Assembly: GCF_900890425.1 (NCBI RefSeq)
Contig: NZ_CAAHFG010000004.1
Location: 154,798 to 218,797, forward strand
Direction of reading: 5' to 3'
DNA from: Pontiella desulfatans
GTDB lineage: Bacteria; Verrucomicrobiota; Kiritimatiellia; Kiritimatiellales; Pontiellaceae
Length of the DNA stretch: 64,000 bases
Shown here: positions 24,965 through 33,706 of the stretch, piece after piece
Layout: every line of letters begins with the position of its first letter
Numbering within the stretch: position 1 is the first letter of the stretch
Made by a program: the position numbers and the translations under genes
Notes under the pieces: model-generated
Database searches by the model: none
Seen by the model: the letters and a program-made list of their open reading frames with translations, nothing else
What the model was told of the DNA's origin: nothing

Positions 24965-26827
24965 TCAGCCGGGCGGCAGGGTGCTCTTTTGGTAGTGTTC
25001 GAGATCGGTGGCGTATTGCGCGGAATGCCGCTGCTGAAGACGCTCGGTTTCGGTTTTGAGGGCTTCGATGGCGCGCATCTGGAACTCGACCGCTTTCGGG
25101 AAGTTGCCGTTGAGGGCGTAGGCCTGCGCCAGGACATCCCAGAACCGGTAGTTCTGCCGCGGCCAGACCAGCAACTTGGCCGCATATTCCATGGCGGCTT
25201 CCGGGTTGGCGTCCGTTTCGGTGTAGGTTCTTAGCACGCTGTGCAACGCCTCGGGGTGGCCGTTGTCGGCCGCCCGGAGCTGCCATTGCTCGGCCTGGGC
25301 GGAATCTTCCGGAACCCCGGGCAATCCTTTGCGGTAGTAGTGCCACAGGCTGTAGGCGGCATAGCCGTTGTTGGCGGAGGGATCGATCGAATAGGATTCC
25401 ATGAACAGATCGAACGCCGCCTTTTGCTCGCCGTTGTTGCGGGCCTGGACGGCCTCGTCGACCAGATCCGCAGCCTTGCCCCGGCTGGGCCGTTGCTCCT
25501 TGGCGTAGGGATTCTTCGGAGGCTCCGCGCGTTTTGCCGCAACGGACGGGGTTGTGGTACTGGATTTTTTATTGAGCTCGCCCTGGATCCGCTCGAATTC
25601 CTTCTTCGCCGGCGCGTGTCCTTTCGCCATGGCGATGGCATAGCAATACATCGAGCGCTTCAAGCCTGCCGCGCGGATCACCTTGAGCTTTTCCTTATCC
25701 ATGTTGTTGCCGACGCGCGATACGATTTCATCGATCCAACGTTCATTGCGCCGGCCCTCCTCGAAACACTCCTCCGCATCGCTATGCTCCAGCCGCTCCC
25801 AGACCTTGTCGAAATATGCCATCCGTTCCGCGCGGTCTTCCCCCAGCTCCACGCCCGCGTCTGTTGCGGTTGCGTAGCACTCGGCCGCCTTGATGTAATC
25901 GATCCCCGCCCCCAGGCCCAGCCAATGGCAGTCGCCCAGCTCCAGGGCGGCCTCGGCCGAACCGGCGGCCACCGCCCGCTCGAACCATTGCACCGCCTGA
26001 TCCTCCTCCTGCTTTTCCAGGCACTGCCTGCCCTGCATATACAGGCCCCACGGCATGCCTTGGTCGGCGGCGGAAAGAATCCACACCTCGGAAGCCGCAA
26101 CCGGCTCCGGGATGCCGCGCTTGTATTGCGCAATCCGCTCCTTGAAACCGGACGCCTGCTCCAGCGAGCAATACCGCACGGCATCGGACTGAAACTTGAC
26201 CGCTTGGGCAAAATCCAGATTCCGTGCATGGGCCGCCGCCAGAATGGCGAGCGCGTCGGCATCGCGCGGATTCTTGCGGGCGACGGCGGAGGCATATTTC
26301 ACGGCCAGTTCCCCATCGTGGAATTCGGGATCTTCGCAGCTCGCATAAATGCGCGCCAACCCTTCGCAGGCCTTGAGCGAGTTTTGGGCCACGGCCTTTT
26401 CATACCACGCGATCGCCTTGGCATAATCCTTCGCCGCCCCGGCGCCGGTTTCAAAGCAATGCCCGGCCCCGACCATCGCCGAAACATTCCCCTGCTCCGC
26501 CGCCTGCACGAACAATCCGCACGCCTTCGCCGGGTCGGACTCGAACACCGCCGCGCCCTGCCTATAGAGCGCGTCCGCGTCGCCGTGCACGATGCTGGTC
26601 GCCAGTAGCAACGCAAGCATGTAGGCCGGGTGCCCCACCCGGCGCGTGGTGTAACGGCTTCTATTGCTCCGGCGATTAAATAGTGAGAATTCCATGCGGC
26701 GGAACAATGGCCACAACGAGGCACGAAAAACCGGCAGGCCGGGTCTTTGTGTTTCCCGTTCCTTTGCGTGGCAATCGTCGCAACGTGTGGTCGCCGCATC
26801 CATAATGCACATCGATCCAATCCTCAT
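24965..26827 (-). CDS. Sel1/TPR-repeat protein (copy A of a mosaic family)
   Basis: 620 aa. Sel1-like repeats are visible (ACGLFVQAAEQGNVSAMVGA, DYAKAIAWYEKAVAQN, QAVQWFERAVAAGSAEAALE). A linker rich in Ser, Thr and Pro (SSTTTPSVAAKRAEPPKNPY) and C-terminal TPR-like repeats follow. The start at 26827 has a strong site (AAAGGAAGG) 15 bp after the previous stop, but the hydrophobic signal peptide (MLALLLATSIVHG) begins only at residue 70 (26620). The real start is therefore uncertain. The first ~155 codons are nearly identical to gene B (26842-28671). Probably a periplasmic or envelope scaffold; function unknown. Confidence 0.75.
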   Translation of the reverse strand: MRIGSMCIMDAATTRCDDCHAKERETQRPGLPVFRASLWPLFRRMEFSLFNRRSNRSRYTTRRVGHPAYMLALLLATSIVHGDADALYRQGAAVFESDPAKACGLFVQAAEQGNVSAMVGAGHCFETGAGAAKDYAKAIAWYEKAVAQNSLKACEGLARIYASCEDPEFHDGELAVKYASAVARKNPRDADALAILAAAHARNLDFAQAVKFQSDAVRYCSLEQASGFKERIAQYKRGIPEPVAASEVWILSAADQGMPWGLYMQGRQCLEKQEEDQAVQWFERAVAAGSAEAALELGDCHWLGLGAGIDYIKAAECYATATDAGVELGEDRAERMAYFDKVWERLEHSDAEECFEEGRRNERWIDEIVSRVGNNMDKEKLKVIRAAGLKRSMYCYAIAMAKGHAPAKKEFERIQGELNKKSSTTTPSVAAKRAEPPKNPYAKEQRPSRGKAADLVDEAVQARNNGEQKAAFDLFMESYSIDPSANNGYAAYSLWHYYRKGLPGVPEDSAQAEQWQLRAADNGHPEALHSVLRTYTETDANPEAAMEYAAKLLVWPRQNYRFWDVLAQAYALNGNFPKAVEFQMRAIEALKTETERLQQRHSAQYATDLEHYQKSTLPPG

Positions 26828-27390
26828 AAGGCGGCCTTCCTTTAGTTTTCTTCCTGCTTGGGCTTCATGCCGATCGCCCAGGCCTTGCCTTGGCGGAACA
26901 GTTCGAGGCGGTATGCATACATTTCGAGGGTTTTGGCGGAACCGTTCGCTTCCTTCGCGAGTCCATAGGCCTTTTCCTGCGTCTTCACCGCCATGCCGAA
27001 ATCGCCAGTCCGCGCATAGGCGCAGGCCAGGGTGTCGATCTCGTGATGGGAATCGCTAAGCTCAACGGCCATGAGCGCAAACCTCAAGGCCTTGGCGCCA
27101 TCGTGGAACGGGGCGTTTCGGTTGCAGGAATAGAACATGGAAATGACGTTGCAGCCATAGCCATATTTCAGTTCGGCTGCCTTGAGCATCCAGTCCTCGG
27201 CCTTGGGCAGGTCCCGGATCGCCGGCGTATGCAGGTAGATGTGCCCAATCTTATACGCAAGCAGACCGTTTGCTTCTTCGCCGAAGGCTTTCTGCAGGAT
27301 TTCGAGCGCCTTTTTCGGATCCTTCTTCACCCCATCCTTACCCTCCCGATATTTATCGGCCTCCCGGATTGCATCCTTGTAGGCGTTCCT
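26360..27390. repeat. Direct repeat unit 1 (~1.03 kb) spanning two Sel1 genes
   Basis: This segment is nearly identical to 28204-29234, exactly 1844 bp away, with only scattered single-base differences. It covers the 5' third of Sel1 gene A, the 15-bp gap and the 3' third of gene B. Identity falls off sharply after GTAGGCGTTCCT at the right end and fades below about 26360 at the left. Confidence 0.9.
26625..26643. repeat. Perfect palindrome within the Sel1 gene A leader
   Basis: GCCGGGTGCCCCACCCGGC is an 8-bp perfect inverted repeat with a three-base loop, placed directly upstream of the ATG at 26620. In frame it encodes VGHPA. The same palindrome occurs at 28469-28487. It could hide the inner start in a hairpin. 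Confidence 0.6.
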
Positions 27391-28671
27391 CGGTGAAGGA
27401 GTTCGCCCAGTAGAAGCCGTCGATTGCATCCGAAGCGCGTCCGGATGACCCTTTTTTCGAGCCAAGGCAAAATAAAACGCTGCCATCTCGGGTTTCGGCT
27501 GAACGGTTACCGTGGTCGTTGTATACGTCGTGTTCCCATAGATATCGGAGCCGGAAGGCACTTCCGCCGAGTAGGTGTATCCATCCCGGGCTCTGACTCC
27601 CGCCGCCATGCAGTTTTTCGCCTCCCACTCGAAGCATTTAAGATACCTTACCCGAACGGGTGTTTTAGCCTTTTCATAGCAGTCGTGTTTCAGTGCCAAT
27701 TTGTAGTATTCAGCCGCTTTGTCCAGATCGAGGAACGATCCCTCAGCGAAATAATAGACATCCCCCGCCAAGGCATACAGCGACAACTTTCCGGCGCCAA
27801 TGGCTTTCTCGCACATCTGAATGGCCAACCTTGGATTGTATGCTTCACCCTTTCGATCCGCATATCGCTTGGCCATGAGTACCGTTGCCCAAAGGTTGCC
27901 GCGGTTCGAGGCCTCGAACACCCACGCTTCCGTGGCGACCGAAGGAATCGGCTCGTCGGCCTTCAGGCGTTCGATTTTACTGCGGATCTCCTTCGCCTGC
28001 TCAATGCTATCCACACTACGGGAAGCCTTGGTCGCCGACTCCAGTGCTTTGCCGAAGTCGAAATTCCGCGCATACGCTGCGGCCAAGAGAGCAAGCGCGT
28101 CGCCGTTGCGCGGATTCTTTCGAACACAGGCCTCGGCATATTTGACCGCCTTTTCGCCATCGTGGAATTCGGGATTTTCGCAACTCGCATAAATCCGGCC
28201 GAGGCCTTCGCAGGCCTTGAGCGAGTTTTGGGCCACGGCCTTTTCATACCACGCGATCGCCTTGGCATAATCCTTCGCCGCCCCGGCGCCGGTTTCAAAG
28301 CAATGCCCGGCCCCGACCATCGCCGAAACATTCCCTTGCTCCGCCGCCTGCACGAACAATCCGCACGCCTTCGCCGGGTCGGACTCGAACACCGCCGCGC
28401 CCTGCCTATAGAGCGCATCCGCGTCGCCGTGCACGATGCTGGTCGCCAGTAGCAACGCAAGCATGTAGGCCGGGTGCCCCACCCGGCGCGTGGTGTAACG
28501 GCTTCTATTGCTCCGGCGATTAAATAGTGAGAATTCCATGCGGCGGAACAATGGCCACAACGAGGCACGAAAAACCGGCAGGCCGGGTCTTTGTGTTTCC
28601 CGTGCCTTTTCGTGGCAATCGTCGCAACGTGTGGTCGCCGCATCCATAATGCACATCGATCCAATCCTCAT
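26842..28671 (-). CDS. Sel1/TPR-repeat protein (copy B, chimeric)
   Basis: 609 aa. The N-terminal third matches gene A almost exactly, including the long leader before the signal peptide (MLALLLATSIVHG at about residue 70). The C-terminal third matches gene C almost exactly. The middle (about residues 180-425) is a diverged relative of gene A and contains a Thr/Tyr-rich patch (GNTTYTTTTVTVQPKPEMAA). Sel1 units include RLAIQMCEKAIGAGKLSLYA, DPKKALEILQKAFGEEANGL and LPKAEDWMLKAAELKYGYGC. It lies 14 bp from each neighbouring Sel1 gene. Its structure suggests origin by tandem duplication followed by recombination or gene conversion. Function unknown. Confidence 0.75.
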   Translation of the reverse strand: MRIGSMCIMDAATTRCDDCHEKARETQRPGLPVFRASLWPLFRRMEFSLFNRRSNRSRYTTRRVGHPAYMLALLLATSIVHGDADALYRQGAAVFESDPAKACGLFVQAAEQGNVSAMVGAGHCFETGAGAAKDYAKAIAWYEKAVAQNSLKACEGLGRIYASCENPEFHDGEKAVKYAEACVRKNPRNGDALALLAAAYARNFDFGKALESATKASRSVDSIEQAKEIRSKIERLKADEPIPSVATEAWVFEASNRGNLWATVLMAKRYADRKGEAYNPRLAIQMCEKAIGAGKLSLYALAGDVYYFAEGSFLDLDKAAEYYKLALKHDCYEKAKTPVRVRYLKCFEWEAKNCMAAGVRARDGYTYSAEVPSGSDIYGNTTYTTTTVTVQPKPEMAAFYFALARKKGHPDALRMQSTASTGRTPSPRNAYKDAIREADKYREGKDGVKKDPKKALEILQKAFGEEANGLLAYKIGHIYLHTPAIRDLPKAEDWMLKAAELKYGYGCNVISMFYSCNRNAPFHDGAKALRFALMAVELSDSHHEIDTLACAYARTGDFGMAVKTQEKAYGLAKEANGSAKTLEMYAYRLELFRQGKAWAIGMKPKQEEN

Positions 28672-29234
28672 AAGGCGGCCTTCCTTTAGTTTTCTTCCTG
28701 CTTGGGCTTCATGCCGATCGCCCAGGCCTTGCCTTGGCGGAACAGTTCGAGGCGGTATGCATACATTTCGAGGGTTTTGGCGGAACCGTTCGCTTCCTTC
28801 GCGAGTCCATAGGCCTTTTCCTGCGTCTTCACCGCCATGCCGAAATCGCCAGTCCGCGCATAGGCGCAGGCCAGGGTGTCGATCTCGTGATGGGAATCGC
28901 TAAGCTCAACGGCCATGAGCGCAAACCTCAAGGCCTTGGCGCCATCGTGGAACGGGGCGTTTCGGTTGCAGGAATAGAACATGGAAATGACGTTGCAGCC
29001 ATAGCCATATTTCAGTTCGGCTGCCTTGAGCATCCAGTCCTCGGCCTTGGGCAGGTCCCGGATCGCCGGCGTATGCAGGTAGATGTGCCCAATCTTATAC
29101 GCAAGCAGACCGTTTGCTTCTTCGCCGAAGGCTTTCTGCAGGATTTCGAGCGCCTTTTTCGGATCCTTCTTCACCCCATCCTTACCCTCCCGGTATTTAT
29201 CGGCCTCCCGGATTGCATCCTTGTAGGCGTTCCT
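28204..29234. repeat. Direct repeat unit 2 (~1.03 kb)
   Basis: Partner of 26360-27390. It spans the 5' third of Sel1 gene B, the gap and the 3' third of gene C. The few differences include GTTCCTTTGCG against GTGCCTTTTCG in the leader. Confidence 0.9.
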
Positions 29235-29999
29235 GGATGGAGGAGCTTGCGTCCGAAGCGCGACTGGAGGCCCCTTATCTTCCCAAACCACATCCTTTCC
29301 AAAGCCAGAGGGGATGGCGTATTCGCGCATCACGGGTTTGCCGGCGACCGTTGGCCCATAGATCCTGAAAAGCGCACCCTGCACATTGTCTTGCCGTACC
29401 TTCCGTTTCTTGGTGCTCGATCGGGGAATCGGATTTCCGTATATGTCGTAGTCCGTCCAGGTTTCGGTAACGGTTTCATAAACCTCCGCCAGGGATTCGG
29501 GATCCGTGCTACGGGTCTGTTTGTCGCGGTTCTCCAGAGTTCCAAAGTCGATCCTCCCGCCGACGCAACGCTTGGAATCCGCCTTTCCTGCATAGCCTTT
29601 CTGATCAATATAAACGCGGTACTCCACCCGCACGTCGTTGTAGGGGAATCCGCTTAGATTTTGCAGCATGACGTCGTAATGGACGTTGTCGGATCCCGTT
29701 GAACTCTCCTTCTTCATCTGGGCAGCCACCCGGAATTTTTCATTTTCGCAAAACAAGTTCCCGACAATCCACTCCTCGATATAAGGCTGGTCCTTCACCG
29801 CGAACGTACCGGGATTGATCCACACCTTGGCTCCGTTGTTGCGCTCGATGCGCAGTTGGTTGCGGGAGGGGTTGTATTCCAGAATCCGCGCCTCGATGAC
29901 GCGCCCATCCGCCGCCGTGAAAATGCGGAAATCGCCACCGGCCTCCGCGAAACAGATGCCGGCGAACACCGCGAACATCAACCCTAGAACACCTTTCAT
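28686..29999 (-). CDS. SHD1-like domain joined to Sel1 repeats (copy C)
   Basis: 437 aa from the ATG at 29999 (MKGVLGLMFAVFAGICFAEA, a clear signal peptide), preceded by GGGGGTGG. Residues 22-75 resemble the SHD1 domain common in PVC proteins (FRIFTAADGRVIEARILEYN, VWINPGTFAVKDQPYIEEW). A middle beta-rich region follows (VHYDVMLQNLSGFPYNDVRV). From about residue 250 the Sel1 repeats are almost identical to the end of gene B. The gene thus looks like an unrelated N-terminus joined to the shared repeat block. Envelope location is likely; function unknown. Confidence 0.78.
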   Translation of the reverse strand: MKGVLGLMFAVFAGICFAEAGGDFRIFTAADGRVIEARILEYNPSRNQLRIERNNGAKVWINPGTFAVKDQPYIEEWIVGNLFCENEKFRVAAQMKKESSTGSDNVHYDVMLQNLSGFPYNDVRVEYRVYIDQKGYAGKADSKRCVGGRIDFGTLENRDKQTRSTDPESLAEVYETVTETWTDYDIYGNPIPRSSTKKRKVRQDNVQGALFRIYGPTVAGKPVMREYAIPSGFGKDVVWEDKGPPVALRTQAPPSRNAYKDAIREADKYREGKDGVKKDPKKALEILQKAFGEEANGLLAYKIGHIYLHTPAIRDLPKAEDWMLKAAELKYGYGCNVISMFYSCNRNAPFHDGAKALRFALMAVELSDSHHEIDTLACAYARTGDFGMAVKTQEKAYGLAKEANGSAKTLEMYAYRLELFRQGKAWAIGMKPKQEEN

Positions 30000-30110
30000 C
30001 ACCACCCCCATGGTTTGAATGCCAACAAGATAGCAGGGAGTTTTGCAAAAACCCGTAAGGACAGCAAGCCTTTGGGGCATCGGGCCCACCTGCCGGCATG
30101 ACATTTTCAA

Positions 30111-30178
30111 TGGAGGGCGAGGCGCTGTCCAAGCCTGCCCAGCCACCAGCGGAAGCTCGGACAGAGCCTCGCCCTCCA
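30111..30178. repeat. 68-bp palindromic element between Sel1 gene C and the TPR gene
   Basis: TGGAGGGCGAGGCGCTGTCC (30111-30130) pairs with GGACAGAGCCTCGCCCTCCA (30159-30178) with one mismatch around a 28-base loop. It lies 3 bp beyond the stop codon of the minus-strand TPR gene, so it may terminate or stabilise that transcript. It shares the TGGAGGG core with the palindrome at 2788-2920. Confidence 0.75.
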
Positions 30179-30180
30179 GC

Positions 30181-31443
30181 TTATTGCTTTCCAGGCACGG
30201 CCACTCGATCGAACCATTCGGTTGCGAGCTTCGGATTTTTTTCCACGCCGATGCCGTGGTGGTGGATCATGCCGAGGTTGAAGCAGGCCTTGGTGTCTCC
30301 GCTCTCCGCCAAGCCGGTCAGGTGCTTGAGCAGGACGCCGCTCTTTTCGGGCGAAAGCGGATTGTCGCTTTGGTCGGCGAGGTTGACGAATTCGCGCAGG
30401 TTGTCGATGGGATTGCCGCGGCCTTTGGCGGCCAGCTCCTTGGCCCACTCGAAGTCGGGTTTGCAGCCATGGCCGTAGAGTTTGGCGATGGCGGCGTAGG
30501 AGCAGGCGTGCCAGTGGGCCGGGTTTTGCTCGACGGCCTTGGCATAGTTGGCGAAGCCCTCTTCCAGCTTGCCCTGCTTTTCGAGGCTGCGCCCCCAGAA
30601 GATCAGGCTCGAAACATCCTTCGGACTCAGAATGTAGGCCTTTTCGAACTTGGCCGCGGCGGCGGGATAGTCGCCCATGTAGAAACAGCAGTTGCCCCAC
30701 TGGATCCAGTTGATGGCGGTGTAGGGCTGCATTTCGAGCAGCTTGCCATAGACGCGATCCGCATCCTTGTAGCGTTCGAGTTTCTTGAAGGTGTTGGCCA
30801 GCCCCTGGTACGACCACGGCTCGGGTTCGAGCTCCACCGCCAGCATGCGGTGCTCGAGCGCCTTCCTGGGCTGGTCCAGATCGGTGGTCAGCAGTTTGGC
30901 ATAGGTCTGGTGCACCATCACGGGCGCAACCTTCCACTCCTTGAGGATGCGCTTGAACTGCTTCTGCGCCATCTCCGCATGCTTGTCGTGGTAGCGCGCC
31001 TCGATGCCGTAGAGCCAGCGGACGAGGATTTCGTCGGGGTGCTTTTCGATCAGCTCCTCGAGGGTTTCGAAACCGGCCTCCACCATCACGCCCATATCCA
31101 TGGGAACCACCGCGCCCGCCGCCCGCGAGACCACGGAAGCGTCGTCGAGCACATAGGCCTTCACGAGGGAATCGCGCGCGGTTTTCCAATCGAACCGGCT
31201 CCGCTGCATGACGCCTTTCAGGAACCACAGCCTCCGGCAATCCGGCACAACGCTGCAGGCCTCGGCCACCAGCCATTCGGCATCCTTTTGCCGCCCCTTG
31301 GAAAGATAGTCCATGGCCTCGGCATAGGCGGCCTGGGCATAGTCCGCCTGCGCGCCCCATTCGTCCGGAATCCCCTCGGTTCCCGCCGCGGAAACCCCCA
31401 CGGCAAAACCTATTGCAACCCACCATGCCCTTCGCGTCTTCAT
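30181..31443 (-). CDS. Secreted TPR-repeat protein
   Basis: 420 aa from the ATG at 31443, directly preceded by GGGGTGGAG. A signal peptide is visible (RRAWWVAIGFAVGVSAAG). Multiple TPR units follow (AQAAYAEAMDYLSKGRQKDA, ALEHRMLAVELEPEPWSYQG, ADRVYGKLLEMQPYTAINWI, AAAKFEKAYILSPKDVSSLI). It ends in a Sel1-like unit (CFNLGMIHHHGIGVEKNPKL). It is upstream of, and on the same strand as, the three Sel1 genes, separated from them by the palindrome at 30111-30178. Presumably a periplasmic protein-interaction scaffold; no specific partner can be named. Confidence 0.8.
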   Translation of the reverse strand: MKTRRAWWVAIGFAVGVSAAGTEGIPDEWGAQADYAQAAYAEAMDYLSKGRQKDAEWLVAEACSVVPDCRRLWFLKGVMQRSRFDWKTARDSLVKAYVLDDASVVSRAAGAVVPMDMGVMVEAGFETLEELIEKHPDEILVRWLYGIEARYHDKHAEMAQKQFKRILKEWKVAPVMVHQTYAKLLTTDLDQPRKALEHRMLAVELEPEPWSYQGLANTFKKLERYKDADRVYGKLLEMQPYTAINWIQWGNCCFYMGDYPAAAAKFEKAYILSPKDVSSLIFWGRSLEKQGKLEEGFANYAKAVEQNPAHWHACSYAAIAKLYGHGCKPDFEWAKELAAKGRGNPIDNLREFVNLADQSDNPLSPEKSGVLLKHLTGLAESGDTKACFNLGMIHHHGIGVEKNPKLATEWFDRVAVPGKQ

Positions 31444-31572
31444 CTCCACCCCGTTCCCGTAGACCGCACCAAAAAAACAGGGGTATGCTACCATGTATAC
31501 CGGTCATTTCGAACCCAAACTTCAGGCTAGCCAGAGCCCGGGAATTAGAGGATAACGTGGGTTTCATCACAT

Positions 31573-31591
31573 CCCGCCCCGGAGCGGCGGG
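31573..31591 (+). promoter_or_regulatory. Leader hairpin upstream of the nucleobase uptake genes
   Basis: CCCGCC (31573-31578) pairs with GGCGGG (31586-31591) around a seven-base loop. The hairpin ends about ten bases before the ribosome-binding site AAGGAG of the Tsx-like gene. It could modulate translation. The purine riboswitch core was not found. Confidence 0.35.
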
Positions 31592-31614
31592 GGTAACAGA
31601 CAAGGAGAGATTCC

Positions 31615-32388
31615 ATGAAACGCATCATTACCGCCCTCGTGGCCGCCAGCGCCGCATCCACCTTCGCAGGCGACTTTATCCAGTGGACCGACACCAGTGT
31701 GAGCCTGCTGGCCGGTACCGGCTTTGAGGTCGATCCCGAAGACCAGACCACCGTCACGCTCGAACACGCCAACGGCTGGGAATACGGGGACTTCTTCTGG
31801 TTCAATGATTTTATCTATTTCAATGGCGATCAAAACAGTGCCGGCGATGACGCATCTTACTATGGCGAAATCGCGCCGCGGTTCAGCCTCAACAAAATGA
31901 CCGGAAAAGATCTTTCCGTGGCCTTCATTAAAGATTGGTTGATTGCCACCTGCTACGAATACGGGCGCGGGGTCAACCTGGATGAATACGGCCACAACAT
32001 GCTTGTAGGTGCCGGGGTCGACCTCGATGTTCCGGGCATGGACTTTGTTCAGCTTAATGCTTACCAGCGTTTCGACCTTAAAGGCGGTAACGGCGAATCC
32101 ATTCAGCTGACCGGCGTCTGGAAATATTCCCGGCCGATGGGCAAAACCACCTTCATCTTCGACGGCTTCCTGGACTGGGTGGTCAACGATGACGGACTGT
32201 ACAGCAAGAACCTGCACTTTTGCCCGCAGGTCAAGTTCGACATCGGCACCCTCTGGGGCTGGAACCCGAACCGCCTCAACGTGGGTGTGGAATACGACTA
32301 CTGGTCGAACAAGTACGGGATCAAAGACTCCAACGTGTTCCCGACCACACAGAGCGCCATCAGCCTGCTCGTGAAGTCCCACTTTTAA
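31615..32388 (+). CDS. Tsx/OmpK-like nucleoside-specific outer-membrane channel
   Basis: 257 aa. Signal peptide MKRIITALVAASAASTFAG. The mature start (DFIQWTDTSVSLLAGTGFEV, then VTLEHANGWEYGDFFWFNDF) matches the Tsx/OmpK family pattern of aromatic-rich strands. Alternating beta strands continue to a C-terminal Phe (SLLVKSHF), typical of barrel proteins recognised by BamA. A strong AAGGAG site precedes the ATG. The next gene, 21 bp downstream, is an AzgA-type purine permease, so the two probably carry nucleobases or nucleosides across the outer and inner membranes. Confidence 0.85.
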   Translation: MKRIITALVAASAASTFAGDFIQWTDTSVSLLAGTGFEVDPEDQTTVTLEHANGWEYGDFFWFNDFIYFNGDQNSAGDDASYYGEIAPRFSLNKMTGKDLSVAFIKDWLIATCYEYGRGVNLDEYGHNMLVGAGVDLDVPGMDFVQLNAYQRFDLKGGNGESIQLTGVWKYSRPMGKTTFIFDGFLDWVVNDDGLYSKNLHFCPQVKFDIGTLWGWNPNRLNVGVEYDYWSNKYGIKDSNVFPTTQSAISLLVKSHF

Positions 32389-32409
32389 ACCTTACAACCG
32401 GAGAAAACC

Positions 32410-33705
32410 ATGCCTGGCTTATTCAAACTCAAAGAACACGGCACCGATACGAAAACGGAAGTCATCGGGGGAATCACAACCTTTCTGACGATGGCCTATA
32501 TCATCTTCGTGAACCCGATGATCCTGAGCGAAACGGGCATGGATAAACCGGCGCTGATCACCGCCACCTGCCTGGCGGCGGCCTTGGGCACCTTCCTCGT
32601 GGGGCTCTGGGCCAATGTGCCATTCGCCATGGCGCCGGGCATGGGGCTCAACGCCTTTTTCACCTACACCCTCGTATTGGGGCAAGGCCTGAACTGGCAG
32701 ACCGCGCTGGGCGTCGTTTTTGTTTCGGGCATCGTCTTCCTGGTGCTCACCGTGGTGGGCATCCGCGAAAAGGTGGTGACGGCCATACCGGTCGGACTCC
32801 GGATTGCCACCGCCGCCGGCATCGGCTTGTTCATCACCTTCATCGGCATGAAAAACCTGGGGCTGATCGTGGATAACCCGGCCACACTGGTTTCGATCGG
32901 CCCGCTCACCACGCCGGTGCTGATTGGCCTGGTGGCCCTGCTGGTGATCACCGTGCTCGAGGCCCGCAAGATCAAGGGCGCCATCCTCATCGGCATCGTG
33001 TTCGCCACCATCGTCGGCGCGCTTTTCGGCGAAGTCAGCCTGCCGGAAAAACTGGTTTCGGCCCCGCCGAGCCTGGCGCCGATCGCCTTCAAGCTCGATA
33101 TTCCCGCCGCCCTGCAGTGGGGACTCGTGGGCGCGATCTTTTCCTTCATGTTCGTCGATCTGTTCGACTCCATCGGCACCATCGTCGCCTGCTCCTACGA
33201 AGCCGGCTACGTCGAGCCCGACGGAACGATCAAGAAGATCGACAAGGTGCTCGAAGCCGACGCCGTGGCCACCATCGCCGGCTCGCTGCTCGGCACCAGC
33301 ACCACCACCACCTACATCGAATCCGCTTCCGGCATCGGCGACGGCGCGCGCACCGGGCTCGCCTCGGTGGTGACGGGTTCCCTCTTCCTGCTCGGCCTCT
33401 TCCTGGCGCCGCTCATCGGCGTGGTGCCCGGGTTTGCCACGGCGCCGGCGTTGATCATCGTGGGGGTCTACATGTTCCGAAACATCAAGGAGATCAACTT
33501 CTCCGACCTGAAGATTGCCGTGCCTTCGTTCCTTACCATGATCCTGATGCCGCTGACCTTCAGCATTGCCACCGGCCTGACGGTCGGCTTTCTCTCCTAC
33601 ATCCTGATTGCGGTCTGCTCCGGCGACTTCAAGAAGGTGTCGCCGGTCATGTGGGTGGTTGGGTTGCTCTCCGCCATCAACCTGGCCGTGAGCGTCGTCC
33701 ATTAG
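32410..33705 (+). CDS. AzgA/PbuG-type purine (adenine/guanine/hypoxanthine) permease
   Basis: 431 aa, about 12-14 membrane segments. Family motifs are clear: TEVIGGITTFLTMAYIIFVN at the N-terminus, MAPGMGLNAFFTYT, FSFMFVDLFDSIGTIVACSY, and TSTTTTYIESASGIGDGART. It is a proton-coupled importer of purine bases in the inner membrane. It is preceded by a Tsx-like channel gene and followed by paired heptanucleotide arrays. Which purine is carried cannot be read from the motifs. Confidence 0.93.
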   Translation: MPGLFKLKEHGTDTKTEVIGGITTFLTMAYIIFVNPMILSETGMDKPALITATCLAAALGTFLVGLWANVPFAMAPGMGLNAFFTYTLVLGQGLNWQTALGVVFVSGIVFLVLTVVGIREKVVTAIPVGLRIATAAGIGLFITFIGMKNLGLIVDNPATLVSIGPLTTPVLIGLVALLVITVLEARKIKGAILIGIVFATIVGALFGEVSLPEKLVSAPPSLAPIAFKLDIPAALQWGLVGAIFSFMFVDLFDSIGTIVACSYEAGYVEPDGTIKKIDKVLEADAVATIAGSLLGTSTTTTYIESASGIGDGARTGLASVVTGSLFLLGLFLAPLIGVVPGFATAPALIIVGVYMFRNIKEINFSDLKIAVPSFLTMILMPLTFSIATGLTVGFLSYILIAVCSGDFKKVSPVMWVVGLLSAINLAVSVVH

Positions 33706-33706
33706 G

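Noticed and set aside
31495..31614. Purine riboswitch ahead of the Tsx/AzgA genes
   Set aside because: The conserved purine-riboswitch core sequences could not be found; only a simple hairpin is supported.
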